From: Protopterus annectens
Lineage: Eukaryota; Chordata; Ceratodontiformes; Protopteridae
DNA length: 64,000 nt
Assembly (NCBI RefSeq): GCF_019279795.1
Contig: NC_056735.1
Location: 1,935,544,898 to 1,935,608,897, forward strand
Direction: 5' to 3'
Each line of letters begins with the position of its first letter. Within the stretch, counting starts at the first letter, position 1. The notes beneath the pieces were generated by a model. That model was not told the DNA's origin. It saw only the letters and a program-made list of their open reading frames with translations, and did no database searches. Positions 11,601 to 28,243 of this stretch are shown piece by piece. Both the position numbers and the translations under genes were made by a program.

Positions 11601-14385
11601 CTAATTTCAAGAGTATTAAAGTAACATTGATATGGAGACTTATTTAGCAATTATCAAGCAAATGCAAAAATAAACAGCTGTTAATGTCTTCAGCATCATT
11701 TGTCCTTTCAAGCTCACTCAGCCTTAAGTGTTGAATGACATAAAATGTATCACCCTTGTTTTCTTTTCTCGCAGCTTATAAAGGTACTCATATAATCAGT
11801 CCTTTGATTCATATTTCGTCTTATCCTCCCTGGTCTTGTCCCAGCACAGTTAAGTATTCCCCGGTGGTTGTCCCTTCCATTTGTTCTATGCCTTATTTCA
11901 TACATATCCCATTTGTTATGTAGCTCCTGTTACATACACCAACTGAGTTTGGCTCCATTACTTTTAGTTGTATAGCACTGCAGGGGATCCTATAAGAAGA
12001 TATGCACCTTCAGTTTTCAGGGAATGTTCCTCATTTTACGTTTATGAATATGTCTTGCTTTTTTGAGATTTTTTTTTATTATGAAAAATTCCTCATTCTT
12101 TTACACAAATAACCGCTTCACTTTGCTTCTCTTTATTAATCCATTCATCCGTCAGCCTGCTTACCCATGTATTTATCCATTATCCTTTCATTTTCAGTTC
12201 CATGTTTATCTATGTCAGTGCACACGGAAGCCAGAGTCTATGCAAGCAAATGACAAGTAAAAGGCATAAACCAATTTAGATGGGAAAGTCGTTCATCACC
12301 GGACACACACATATTTGCATGCCCATGTACACACATACACATATACAGACACATGCAAACACACGCAACAGACAGAAATCAGGGGGCTATTTCAACTATC
12401 TCTAGTTATATGCATCTACTTATGATGTGGAAGGAAATTACAGCATTTCAGATGCTTAAGACAGTGCAATACTTCACTGTGGTTAAGTTTTGACTGGATG
12501 CATATGGAAATGATATGTGATATTAAAAAAAATATATAGCAAATGTATACATTTTTATTGTTCAATTTATATATGACCCACTATGCAAGATGGTCTTATA
12601 TAGTAAACACATTTGAAACTGTATGCTCTCTAAAGGTAATTAAATCAGTGATGTAAAATGTAATATATTTATTTTGTTTTAATTTATCTTACATGTTTTC
12701 ACCAGCAAAGTTAATTTGACCATTTTTTAACCATAGCATGGGTTACAAAGGATGATAAAAAGCATCATGGATAAACTTCATCAATATAGCTTGCAATATC
12801 ACAATATAGAATTGATTACAACTTCAGAATTTTGGTCATAATTACATGTATCACTGGCAACATTTGCAGTACAGTATAATAAAACAACATATACTTTTTT
12901 TGTAAAATGGCAGAATTATGACGAAGAGTTAGAATTTATACCATGAACACTATTGTATTTCTGGTTGTGTAACAAATGAAAAAAATTAAACATATCTACA
13001 TGTAGTTATATGTATGTTATCACCTGTTAGCTTGATCTATGATAATTAACTGTATGTAAAATGGAGGCTGCCTTGAGTTATAGTGCAACATATGTCAGAT
13101 GGCATTTATAAAATAAGCTAATTGAAAAATAGAAACAATTAGCATGTTTAAAATGACATAGCTGAAAGTTAGGAAAATATCGGTATAAAAAGGCTTTTAA
13201 TAAGATGCTTTATGTTGTAGTGTGTACTATATAAACTTAATGCAGTCAAACTGCACACATAGAAAGTTTCATGTAATCGGTTTCTTAATTAAACATTAAT
13301 TTATCAGGCATTCAATGAATGTATTCCCAATGTCCAGGATATGAAAGCTTTGGATAGCCTGTACGTTCACATACCCACATATAACTGACAGCCTGTTTGC
13401 ATCGCTTCTTAGTATGAGGCTGAAGCAGATTCTTTTCCTGATATTTTTCCATAGCTGCCTGATTCTTTTCGTATTTTATTTTGACTTCACTTGTATCATT
13501 GCACTTTTCCATGTACCAGGCTACTGTAATTCTCAGTGGTCTTATCTATCTCAAAAACTTTGTATCCGTGGCATCCATCCAGATGAGGAGTATGTGTATC
13601 CACTTGTAGCATGGCAAGCGTCACATAAAGCAGCTCTGCATACATAAGATGCCATGCAGCCAAGGACAGCTCTTCCTTAAATCAGTGAAATACTAACAAA
13701 AAGACAGGCCTAAGGACTAAACATAATCATGTAGCCTTTAACTGTTCCTTCTACAAACCTGAATGAATGGAAGCAGATTACCCATGATACATTTCTGTAA
13801 AGTGCATGGCTGCAGTGTCCAATATTATTTCGTCTTGAAGCAATAATATGATTTTCTAACTTTAAGTTCCATTTTCCTTTAGAATATACATTTTAAGAAG
13901 TATTTGACATATCTAACATAAAGATTAGTTATTCTTGGAAATATGACTGTGTTACAAGGAAGAGAAAAGCTAAAATGAAAACAAAAAAATCCACATCTCT
14001 ATGTGTAGATTTTCACACATTTTTATATTTATTTTGCCTTGATGTAGTTTTGGTTAATGTAGAAAACCTGTAGGAAGTTTGTAAATCAAAACAAAGAGTA
14101 ACCACTCTGTTTCTGTTGCTTTCTTCTCATCCTCCTCTCTTCAATGCCATCCTTTAAGGGCAGACAATTGCTATGCTGCACTTTGAATTCTCTAGGACAA
14201 TTTATACTAGTAGATTCAGTGGGAAGCTGTTTTTATCACTTTATAGTTCTCACATTGTAAAGTTACTACATTTAAATGCTTATTAGTTCTTGATTGTAGT
14301 CATAGCTTATATGGTGTAATTACAATGCATGTTTACTGAAATTTTGTAGTGATACCAGTAGTAATAATAGTGCATCCCTCCAATT
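8685..14385 (+). other. Start of PCDH17 intron 1, repeat-poor
   Basis: No coding region, SINE, LINE or long microsatellite is recognised here, in contrast to the rest of the intron. An ATTAAA hexamer at 8789-8794 could serve as a polyadenylation signal for an unspliced transcript. The block around 9631-9770 contains ccagttattaattatggc, a homeodomain/HNF1-like AT palindrome. This stretch is a reasonable place for conserved non-coding elements, but conservation cannot be judged from one sequence. Confidence 0.4.
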
Positions 14386-15009
14386 CTTCTCACACACACG
14401 CACACACACACGTTGGAATATGGTTTGTTGAATTGCTGAGTAGAGGTTCATTGAGTTCACATTTGTTAGATTTCATCTAACACAGGCTTTTGAAATAGCA
14501 CTGAACTGGCATGATTTTAGCGTTTTTGCAGTTGAGGAAGTATCCCATTGTGTAGTTCTGTTTTGTCTGCAAAGCTAATAAGTTAAGGGTATGTGGGAAC
14601 AAATCTCCCCAAGTGAGGACTGGGGGAGTCACACATATTTTTTTTAATTATGTGTTAATGATTGTTATGTGTGTGTAACATGCATCGGATGTGCTATTGG
14701 TTTAGTGTTATAGTGTATGTTGCTACTGTTTGTGTTTGATGTAGATCATGTGTGGTTACTTAGCATGAGTGGCAGGGATTTGTTTATGTGGTTTGTATTT
14801 CGATGAATTATGTTTCTGTTTCATATGTGTATGCAGAAAGGTAGGCTTTATGGTTGCATTTTTTTTGTGTGGTAATAAAGGCTTTGTGTGAGTGTCTGCA
14901 TGGGCTGTAGTAGGTTTAGTGTTTGTATCATTTCAATGTTTGTTGGTGCAAGTTTTTGATGTGCTGTGTTCGGCTGTTTTCAAGGTAGTGGTACACAATG
15001 TGATATACA

Positions 15010-15052
15010 TTGTGTGTTTATGTGTGCGAGCACGTGTGTATGTGTATACATA

Positions 15053-15114
<62 letters not shown>

Positions 15115-15135
15115 GATATAGATATTTATCTGTGT
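15010..15135. repeat. (TA)n microsatellite with flanking TG/TATAGA variants
   Basis: A perfect TA tract covers roughly 15061-15108, preceded by interrupted TGTG/TATA steps and followed by gatatagatat. A small (CA)n tract also lies at 14393-14412. Frames through it encode Tyr-Ile repeats and are not genes. Confidence 0.95.
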
Positions 15136-18144
<3,009 letters not shown>

Positions 18145-18190
18145 TATATTATATGATTAGATAGATAGATAAATAGATAAGATAGATGAC

Positions 18191-18340
18191 CATACCTCTC
18201 AATGTCTTAGCACAAAAACGTGGACAAAGCCAAGAATAATGAGAGGACAAAGACCCAAAAACATTATGGACAGATGTTAAATGATTTGCCAGAAAACCAC
18301 AAACTGGACATTCTGTGAAAATCTGGACAACTGAGAAGTA

Positions 18341-18342
<2 letters not shown>
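18191..18342 (-). mobile_element. MITE with CATACCTCTCAA-type termini, copy 2
   Basis: The left end is catacctctcaatgtc and the right end ggacaactgagaagtatg. Reading the minus strand, the motif ttttctggcaaatca and the gtccag block follow the termini in the same order as in 2610-2859. The two are therefore copies of one family in opposite orientation; this one is about 100 bp shorter. Its right end abuts an (AT)n tract. Confidence 0.6.
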
Positions 18343-18406
<64 letters not shown>

Positions 18407-18479
18407 CAGTGTGTATGTGTGTGTGTGTGTATGCAGATAGGTAGGTAGATAGATCTAGATAGATATACATAAACATCCA

Positions 18480-18535
<56 letters not shown>
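18343..18535. repeat. Compound AT/GT/AT/AG microsatellite
   Basis: (AT)n at 18343-18386 passes into (GT)n to about 18431, then agat-rich sequence, then (AT)n at 18485-18519 and (AG)n to 18535. Confidence 0.95.
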
Positions 18536-19126
18536 TGGAGGGTATGAAAACAGATTAAAGCAAGTGACACAATCCAATACGAAAGGAGACAGCATATAAT
18601 CAATATGGAAATGTGTTCGCTTTACTATCTGAATTCAAACAGCATTCTTTTTAGAAACCATGGACTGGAATAAGCAATCGGCAATTTTGAAAAAAAAGCA
18701 TCCCATATGTTCGATAGTTTTTATGAAGTGCTGAAAAATGCTTTCAATTATCTAAATAGCATTAATAATATATTAATTTAATGGAATAAACAGTACATAT
18801 ATATTGTGAAAGAGTGTGCCTTTGTAAGTTTACAAACATAAACAGAGAATGAGACAGACAGGCAAACAAGTGGGATGTATGTTGTGAGGGCTATGACTGT
18901 CTTTGAATTTTCATACATATTTTATAGGTGATAATCTTGCTTGTTCATATTTCCATACAAATTGTGTAATATTTTATTGATTTAGTTTTCCGATATTTTC
19001 AAGCATAGATTATGCACATGGTGTCCATTTCATCATTGCCTTGTTCACCTAAACAATGTCAAAATATTTGCTCTGTATAAGACCGTGATAGAGCCTTAGA
19101 ATATTACCCCCCATTCGTCTAGGATC

Positions 19127-19640
19127 AACTTGTCAGCAAGAAGTGGGGAGGGGGGTTGTCCTGATGTGGGAGCATGAAGTCATTGGTCAGTGCCAACTTG
19201 CAGATCAGCAAGGAGTGGCGGGGTGTGTCCTGATGTGGGAGCATGAAGTCATTGGTCAGTGCCAACTTGCAGATCAGCAAGGAGTGGCGGGGTGTGTCCT
19301 GATGTGGGAGCATGAAGTCATTGGTCAGTGCCAACTTGCAGATCAGCAAGGAGTGGGGGGGTGTCCTGATGTGGGAGCATGAAATCATTGGTCAGTGCCA
19401 ACTTGCAGATCAGCAAGGAGTGGGGGGGGGTGGTGTCCTGATGTGGGAGCATGAAGTCATTGGTCAGTACCAACTTGCAGATCAGCAAGGAGTGGGGAGG
19501 GGATGTCCTGATGTGGGAGCATGAAGTCATTGGTCAGTACCAACTTGCAGATCAGCAAGGAGTGGGGGGGGGTGTCATGATGTGGGAGCATGAAGTCATT
19601 GGTCAATGTCAACTTGCACATCCTGATGGTGGGAGGTAGT
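19127..19640. repeat. Minisatellite, about 69-bp unit, about 7 copies
   Basis: The anchor ctgatgtgggagcatgaagt starts at 19161, 19230, 19299, 19366, 19438 and 19508, with a variant near 19577, giving periods of 67-72 bp. Each unit also has ccaacttgcagatcagcaag. Units differ mainly in the length of a G run, which accounts for the period changes. Frames of 60-90 codons on both strands come from the repeat and are not genes. Confidence 0.95.
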
Positions 19641-19644
19641 TCAG

Positions 19645-22600
19645 ACTACTGTACTGCAGACACTTCATGCAGGTGAAGGATTATGGCAGGTAGCCAACAA
19701 TTTTGAAATGACTGCCTGGCTTTTACTGGAAGCATAAATGCATGATAGCCCTTAGCAGCAGTTAAGTGTAAAGCATGTTCATGCAAGAGAGAGAGAGATG
19801 GAGAGAAAGAGATAACAATGGAGAGTGGTATTATAATAGCACCTGCATCAGATGGAAGCATAGCAGGTAGAACCAAAAATGACATTAAAAAATTGGGGGG
19901 ATAAACATTTAGAACAGTCATAATGTGCCCCTGAGCTATAATGTATACCAAACAGTGTATTTGCCATCATATTAGCTTTATAGTCCAGAAGTCTGTTTGT
20001 AAAAGGACACGTCTGGAACTTCATTTAATCAGTGGTTTGACTAAATGATTCTATGGTATAAGGCTGTCCACTGGCATATAGTTACTTATTATTTTTAGTT
20101 TTATAAATAGCAGAGTATACTTTTTTACATGTACATTTAAAAGGCAAACATTATTAATTCTAGATTCATTTTAGAAGAGCCAGTTTTTCTCGCAAATACA
20201 ACTCTACCTAAACTAGGAAAATGTAATGGTGGTGTGTCTGTATTCTAGATGAAGGTTTTTCTACTGCTTTCTATCTTTCATTATTTTTTTCTTGGTATTA
20301 CTTTGTACATACAGCAACGTCTGATCTTGTTCAAATATTTGTTTCTGTAGAGCTACAGTAGACATCTGATGTATATGCCAAGATAAGGGAGAGAATGTTT
20401 GGTTTTAAATGCAATTATTTTATCTTTAAGAATAAAGAAAGAATGAAAGAGACTAATAGTGTGTGCCTTAACATTTATTTATTTTTTCTATACATATGTG
20501 TTTATGTTTGCGTGTATTTATTTATTTACTGTTAGTTGACTGGTTAGGTAGGCTGGTCTACTGACCCTTTTCAGGCAAGACTTGGGCCTGTGAACTAATT
20601 ATAAAATAGTTCAACCTAATGTTTTACAGTTGAAAAGAATGTTATGCAATAGAATAGTGCATTATATAATTGACCAGAACACATATGATTGAGTAGAGCC
20701 CAAAACGCCAATTATTGCATAAAATATAGTAAGAAACATTAGAAGACAATGCAACATGCACATGATTTTTTACTGCCAAAGTGGAGTGGAATAAATCAAT
20801 ACTTAGAAATTTGTAGGCAACTGCTCCCAATCTGCATTTTTCACTTTAGTTTCCAAAAACTAAAAAAAAAAAAAAAGTCAACCCAGTAGAACAGATGTTC
20901 AAATTCATTTGCAACATTCTTCCGTAATACACAAATAATATGTGACCTGTAAATTGAATTGTCTATAATATTCTTAATATTTCCAAAGGCAATATGAAAA
21001 CGCTGATATAAGAGTTTTATAATTTGCTAGAGTGCTGGATTTTACAGCAATTTATGTTCAGGATCAGATGCTGCCCTGACACTGCAAACAAATCTGAAAT
21101 GGAAGTGATTCACAAAGAGGACTCATGCACTGTCTATGCAGGTCAAGAGAATAAAAAAGTATATTCACTTCCCCCACATTGCTAACCTATGATTCTGAGG
21201 TAGTGCAAGGCACTGGTGAGTTTAATATAGAGCAAGTGATTTAGTGCTGCATATCAGAAGGTCACTATACGGTAACATTAACCTATGTATCGTGGGTGAT
21301 AGACTAAAGACTTACCCTGAACCGAGTGTTCAGTATAGTCACTATGGATTGCTATGCCATTTGGAAACCTCTTGGCTTTTAAGTATGTAAATGCACTTAG
21401 GTAAACATGCACACACAGTAATCTACAAGAAATGTACCATATGACACATACACTCAAAGCCAGCACTCTGTATGTGACTTCTAGACAAATACCAAGGACT
21501 ATCTGGCAAATAATCAGCAGAGTTCAAACCTGCAGCAGGGAACATTGTAATTCCCAAACTCATTAGGAGTTCTTGTTACATGGCATAAAAGCGATCAATA
21601 CTAGCTGGCCCTCACATTGCAAGAGCGTTGCATGAATACAGGTAATATGCCCTGTTGTTCATGATCTGGTATTTATATTCTTGGAGTCAGCTGCCTTTTC
21701 ATTAGTTATCTATCAATAATATTTTTTGACTGAATGCTAGCAAAGTCTTAATATGAATGTGTGGCTGGCACCACAGACCTGTCATAACTCATGGACATTT
21801 ACTTGAATTTTACATATATGGATCTCCATGCAGTAAAGAGATTGCACACTGCAACTAGAGTTGTCCACACGGTCCTAGATGCATGCTGTATGCCTCAATA
21901 TCTCCAGCAGTCCTCTATGTTTAGATGATTCTAGTACTTGATCGCAAATGCTGAACATTGCATATCTCAAAATCTGAATAGTAGCATCAGCCTCATGTGT
22001 ATTACTAGAAATGTGGCAATGCATAATCCCATGTCATGTCCTTGCATACTGTCTCCATAAAATGAACCTTCATTCACTTCCCAGGCTCCTTGCACTGTAC
22101 GTTGTCCTTTGAGAGCAGAGTTCAGTATTAAAATGTCTGTATAAGTGATGATTAATTTCCATTATGTGATGCAGAATCACAGTTTTGATTTGGTGCACCT
22201 TGGGACAGCATCAGTACTGTGCTGTGGATCAGGGTGCTTTGACAATAAGCATGTCTGTGCATACATTGATTTGCTTCGGTTCGCCCTACAAGCTTATTTT
22301 TATTCACGAGTCCATTCCCCATTCTATAATGCTCTGTGGCACTCATGTGACTGCATATTCATGGTAAGAGCATTACCCTCACTTCCATGATGTTATGGAA
22401 TATGGTGCATTGTTTGTAAAATCTGTCATTTATAAGGCCTGCAATGATTGTAGACATGAGCACTAAATCTCTCCGAAGATGAAATTGCAAAATGAGTTTC
22501 CATAAATTAATGTAGGTGATACCAGTGCAAGTTAATTGAGTCATGTGTATATGTTAATTTATTCACCTGAATAATAGTAGGATAACCTCTTAGGAAGAAT

Positions 22601-22780
22601 TAAAAAAAGGAAAAAAAATCAGAGTAAATGCTTAATAATATTAAACTACCAATGCTTTGCTTTGTATGGTAAAATAAAGCCATGTATTTATGGAAAATTG
22701 CAGGATTTACTAAGATGTTTTTTATTTGGCTCATAAATAGAATGGTGTCAGATATGGAGTTTTACTCACATATGCACACA
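19645..22780. other. Intron sequence, nothing recognised
   Basis: AT-rich, no coding domain and no repeat family that I can name. Short A tract at 20861-20874 and ga-rich stretch at 19789-19812. Confidence 0.35.
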
Positions 22781-22785
22781 TGTAT

Positions 22786-22840
22786 ATATGTGTGTATACA
22801 CGCGCACACACACACATGCACACACACGCACACACACACG

Positions 22841-22916
<76 letters not shown>
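22786..22916. repeat. (CA)n microsatellite with CG/CA interruptions
   Basis: Interrupted acgcgcacacac steps to 22850, then a pure CA tract to about 22915. It abuts the LINE that follows. Confidence 0.97.
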
Positions 22917-22917
<1 letters not shown>

Positions 22918-24787
22918 CCAGTCCCTACAAATACAATTGCTAAACTCCTCAAAAAAACTTAGACCAACCACACTGGCAGCTGCTAATCTGCCAGCAGACT
23001 TCCTTCAGATGACATCTGAAGCAATAGCCTATCCAGTGTCCATCATAATAAATAGGTCAATAACAGAATGTAATATTCCTCACTCATGGAAAATATCACA
23101 TATTATACCACTGCAAAAGGAGGTAAATCCCTTGAGCTGACCAACTACTGCCCCATATTGGAAAGAGTTGTTCATTCTCAACTCATGCAGTTCCTTCTAA
23201 AAAATGACCTACTATCTGAATCACAGCATGGCTTTAGATCTTCCCATAGCACCACCACAGCACTACTCTCTTTCACTAACACCATCAATCACCATAGAAA
23301 AAAAGGACTATTCGTATCCTCCATATTCTTAGACTTATTCAAAGCCTTTGATATGGTTAACCACACTATACTCCTAGAGACTCTATCTACCCTTAACATA
23401 AGCTCCTCCACCATATCATGGTTCAGTAACTATTTATCAGACCATCAACAAGCTGTCCTATGGCAAGGCCAACTGTCCCCCCTATTACCAGTAGCCATAG
23501 GCATCCCTTAAGGGGCTATCCTCGGTCCTTTGCTGTTCTCACTTTTTACTAATCAGACTGCCTCAGCCTCACCCTCAACCTCAGTTGTGCATTACGCAGA
23601 TGACACCACCATTATATGTGCTGCCTCCACCCTAAAAGAGCTTCAAATCATAACTCAAAATAACTTTACCCTTACAGAATCATGGTTCACTAACATCAAA
23701 CTTATAATTAATCCCAAAAAGACAAAACTCATTCTCTTCAGTCCTAAACAATGACTCTACCATAGAATCTAAGCAATGATTTTACCATAAAATCTAAAGA
23801 CAATATAAAAATCAACCCAACCACACACACTAAACTGGTAGGTGTTGAAATTAACAATAATCTGATTCGACATACACATATACCAAACAATAAAGAAAGT
23901 TAACAAAAAGGTTGGTCTCCTTTATAGGAACAAACAGTTCATCACCAAACATACCAAAGCCACTATTGCAAGGACTCCCCTCCTATCTATTCTCCTTTAT
24001 GCCTCCCCTATCTTTACCAACCTTCGTCGCACGAACTAAACAAAATGGAATCTTGTTACAACAAGATTGCCAAGTTCGACACAGAAACCTCTCACAGATC
24101 CCATCACTGCCTTGCCCTCAAGCAACTAAATTGGCTTGAGCTACCTCAGCTACTCCTACTCAACCAACTCTTAATAGCACACAATCTCTACTACCTTCCA
24201 CAAAAAAAACCAACACTTCAGCACTTAATTCATCCCTATACCACCACTATAACCTTAAGATCCAATAATCAAAACCTCATCAATGTCATCAAACATAAAA
24301 ATGAAGCTGGGAAATCTCTCTTTGCCTGCTCCATTGCCAGTATCTGGAATTCACTCCCAAGCCAGTTAACTTCTACCACCTCCTACCTCCAATTTAAAAA
24401 ACTCCTCAAAACCCATTACTTAAGTAACTGGCTTTGATCATGCTACTCCCCAGGTCAATTCACTCTCTGCACTGTTGCTAGGATTTTGCCAAGCTCCATC
24501 TGTTCCAATGATAAGTCCTTTACAGAGCCAGTCGACCTGTTTAACTAATGTAAGGTTCTGAACAGAACAAGCAACCTTCTTCTAGTGAGAAAAAAATGCA
24601 GCTCTCAAGTTTTTCTTGCATGCGTCATTCACTGTAAAAACTACCTAAAAATTGTTAATGCTTGCTTATGTATGCCTATTTGTATTCTTGTATGTATACA
24701 TTCTTATTGTTATGTGGAGCTTTTCTCCACGGGCCTCCGCTGAAAATGGACCTGTGTCCAGTCGGACATTCCCGGTTAACAAATGCA

Positions 24788-24795
<8 letters not shown>
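22917..24795 (+). mobile_element. L2-like non-LTR retrotransposon (LINE), 5'-truncated and dead
   Basis: The conceptual product is the reverse transcriptase part of a CR1/L2-group LINE. From about 22954 it reads LRPTTLAAANLPADF, then LTNYCPI. ESQHGFRSSHSTTTALLSF follows at about 23220, then FLDLFKAFDMVNHTIL near 23330. IGIP* is followed by GAILGPLLFSLF, then the catalytic box HYADD (23590-23604). The C-terminal part (24045-24437) has LNWLELPQ and SIASIWNSLPSQL. It is broken by a frameshift near 23140, a stop at the IGIP-Q position (23509-23511) and further shifts after 23754. The 3' end (24710-24795) has gggcctccgctgaaaat and ends in aacaaatgc and an A run. That 3' tail is shared with fragments and SINEs elsewhere in the window. 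The exact clade (L2, or the related Rex1) needs a tree. Confidence 0.85.

Positions 24796-24842
<47 letters not shown>
24796..24842. repeat. (AT)n microsatellite at the LINE 3' end
   Basis: The AT tract starts directly after the terminal A run of the LINE, as expected for a microsatellite grown from a retrotransposon tail. Confidence 0.95.
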
Positions 24843-24843
<1 letters not shown>

Positions 24844-27240
24844 TGCACTAGCTGTACTGGAATCAGAATGAATCATGGACAAAAATACTTTGCATATTTT
24901 CCTGTGCCACAAGTGTTCTTCTTTCATTAATTGAACTGTTTATTCGAGATGCAATCACAGTTCTGTATCAGACATAGCTAGATTAATGGATTTACAAAAC
25001 AAATGTAGTTATTTAATGTCTGAGAATTTATGAGTTTATCTAATTTTCAAAGAGACTCTATACTTGTTTTAGTATTACTGGACCATGAGGCATATCAACA
25101 ACCAATCACAGTTTGCCCAGTATAATGTTTCTCTTTGGGAGGGCCAGAGGGTATCATTACTGAGATTTTATACAAAAAATAATTAAATATTTAGCTCCTA
25201 TATGCCATGTCAGTTGGTATTTATTGTCATGCATAAATGTGATGCTTCCATTCAGTAGCTTTTTAGCAACTAGCAGTATTTGTTTCAGAATTCACCAGAA
25301 TCTGTCATCTAATATTGAAACTTTGCCAACAAGTGCTGCAATGATGGTACCATGACATACTAAAAAAATGTTTGCTAAGGACAGCAAATTAAGTGTTCCA
25401 CCCACAAATTCAGAAAAGGTAGATACATGTGCTACCAAAACATGAAGTTCTTTTTAATGCCAAAGTCAAAAACAGTATTGTGTTAGGATTTACAGCATTT
25501 ACAAAGGACAGTTGTTATAGGAGCAGTTAAAACTCTGATGCTCGAGTGGTGGTTTATGTGAGCTGAGAAAGACAGAGAACACTGTAGTCTTTGCATCATG
25601 TGATAGGCTTTTGCACCATTCAGGATTAATAACTCTCTGCTTTGGGGCTATTATGCCCAAGAATGTAGTAAGGCTACACCAATTTCTCGAAGTGTATCAC
25701 ATGGGTAATTACAAGATGAACTAATGAGAAACTTTACATTGCTTGTTTTATATATTACCCAAGATTTTGCATTTAGGTGATAATATACAGTCATGAGGAC
25801 AAAGTATAAGTGACTGGAAAAGGTCATTCATATATAAACCTTTGCTACTCACAATGCACACTAAATATCAGAGATATCAGGGACAGGTAAGTCTTATCTT
25901 TTGACTTTTCCAGTTATTGTAAAACTAACAAATATACAATTATATACTAAAATAGGAAAATTAGTATAAAACTTGATTGGTAGATATCCTGGCCATACTA
26001 GAGTCATGGAAAATATGTCAAATGAGTTGGCTTAATGGTTTATGTGTTTACTTTGCTGTCTGTTTTAGTTCCCCTTTTCTTAGAATTAATGACACCTAAA
26101 ATATAGTCCCATCCTACCTGCAGTCCCTGACTATCTTAGCTGAATTTGGATCATAAGTGTAAAGACTAAGAGTCGACACTGGATGACATATGATTGATTC
26201 ATGCAGCTTTTAAATATATACAGATACATTCACTGGCAGAAATGTAACATCATTCTACTAGATGTGTATTTATTAAGATGGCTGACTATAGGGATGCACG
26301 ACTTTGCAAATGATACTCATTGCAAATGATTGTGCTTAAAATACAGATGATTCAACTGTTACTCATGCTGAGACTTTCACAGGTTTCTCATGCGTATGAA
26401 AATTAAGGGATCTAGATATTATGAAATATGTACTTGTTGCTGTTTTAAATATCCATATTGAATTAAATAGCATTACTAAATTTAGGAATATATACATATT
26501 CTCAACTTTAGCACTCACTCTCCCCAAAAAGTGTTTCCAAATTATTTTTCAGATTCATTATTCTGGGCATAGACACTTTAGGTAACAGCATTCTAGAATG
26601 TGTTTAAGCCACCAGAGGGTATTGTGAGATTTTTTTTAATAATAGCAACGTACTACATGTTCTAACATTATGGTATTTTTAATTAAATATATTTAGCAAA
26701 GCTTTTACGTAAAGCATGAGTTCATTAGGTGAAGAGCAAACAGTTTTTCCCTTAAACTTAACACAAATGCAAATAAATTTTGCTAATGAGAGAGAAGCAC
26801 ATTGGAACGTGCATTACTGGAAAAAGACGTGTGAGTGGATGCAAATCCTTCTAATCACATGTGCTTCAGCTTTTGCTCCTACCTCCAAGAAATATCATAC
26901 AAATCTAGATCAATGATTACTTCACATTTCTTGGCAGTATACCTGCTAGCCTTGCAGTTTATAACAGCAATACTAACACTGTTTATCCATTCTTGTACAT
27001 CAGTAACTGGTGTACTACTTTTCATACAGGGAGAATGAGAGATAAACCAAGGAAGCTGGAAATTACACTGCATCTCTTCTGGTTATGTTGCTGAACATAG
27101 AACCCACAGGAAAAACAATATTAAATGAATACAGGCTAAATGCAGTGCCTATAGGGGCAGTAAAGAAAATATTTCTGAGTCTGTCTGTCTATGTCTGTAT
27201 ATATCTGGATGTAAATATATATATTTGTAAATATATATCT
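24843..27240. other. Intron sequence, nothing recognised
   Basis: AT-rich, no coding domain or repeat family recognised. A partial CTCF-like motif (ccaccagagggt) lies at 26609-26620; it departs from the consensus at the last core base. Confidence 0.35.
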
Positions 27241-27244
27241 ATAG

Positions 27245-27272
27245 ACACACACACACACACACACACACACAC
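27245..27272. repeat. (CA)n microsatellite
   Basis: Short CA tract followed by acgtacgtacgtat. Confidence 0.95.
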
Positions 27273-27370
27273 GTACGTACGTATACATATACATGCACAT
27301 ATTTCATATATTATGTGTGTGTATGTGTGTGTGTGCATGTCTACACATATGGATCTACTTCAAAAGATCG

Positions 27371-27842
27371 TCTCAACAGAAAGTTGAACGTCATATGGCC
27401 CAGACCATATGTTCAACTTTCTGAAAAGCTAAAAGACGCAAAACAACAAAGATCTACATTTTTGCAGGGTGGTAAACCCTCCACTGTACCCTACACCCCC
27501 TGCATATTATATATACCAACTCTGAGACTGCACTACAGTTGGGAAAAGGGTAAATTACCAGATCCTCACTGTTACACAATCTCCATACAAAACCATTGAC
27601 ATTTCGGAAAGTTGATCATGTGGTCTTGACCATATGAAGTTTGACCTTCTGTTGAGCTGATGCTCGGATGTTCAACCATATATAGCTCTCAGTTCTCCCT
27701 GCACCCACCCCACTTACATATTATATATACAAACTCCAAGATCTCACTATATTGGGAAAGGGCAAATCCTCCCATCTTTACTGCACTACAATCTCAAAAC
27801 AACTACTTCAACTTTCTATAAAGTAGATCATATGGTCTCAGC
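27371..27842. repeat. Two diverged tandem copies of an about 225-bp repeat with an internal palindrome
   Basis: Shared anchors are gttgaac/gttgatc/gtagatc before catatggtc-type sequence at 27383, 27611 and 27833, and catattatatata at 27503 and 27717. The first boundary (27377-27423) is an imperfect palindrome: cagaaagttgaac against gttcaactttctg, around atatggcccagaccatat. The arrangement could be a tandem MITE dimer or a short satellite. Confidence 0.6.
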
Positions 27843-28243
27843 ACATGCATAAGCCAATGTTATGTGGTCAATGTTGAGAACATTGATGTTTTTCTATTTT
27901 TGATTATGTCTACCTTCTCATGAAAAGTAGTACGTCTGTTGCCCATACACAATAATCAATATATGGTGTTAGTACTACTGTTACAAACTGCAAGGCTAGC
28001 TGTATCCTGCCAAGAAATGTGATGTAATCATTGAATTATTTGTATTGTATGTATAACATATGTCATATATTATATATTAAATATGTATGAATTTTATATA
28101 TGTATATGTATGTATGTACTGCATACACTGCTGCCATTTTTAGGGAAAGGATTGTCAAATTAATATTCTTTCCCCTCAAAGCAACTTGTATGAAGTGTAT
28201 TGGTAGAACTCATTGTTTTTACAATATTTCCAAACATATTAAT

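Noticed and set aside
13312-13512. 66-codon minus-strand frame with a Lys-rich, Cys-containing product
   Set aside because: It looked briefly like a processed pseudogene, but I could not match it to any family and the flanks are not coding.
22682-23140. 152-codon frame with poly-Thr-His
   Set aside because: It is a CA microsatellite joined to the first part of the L2-like LINE.
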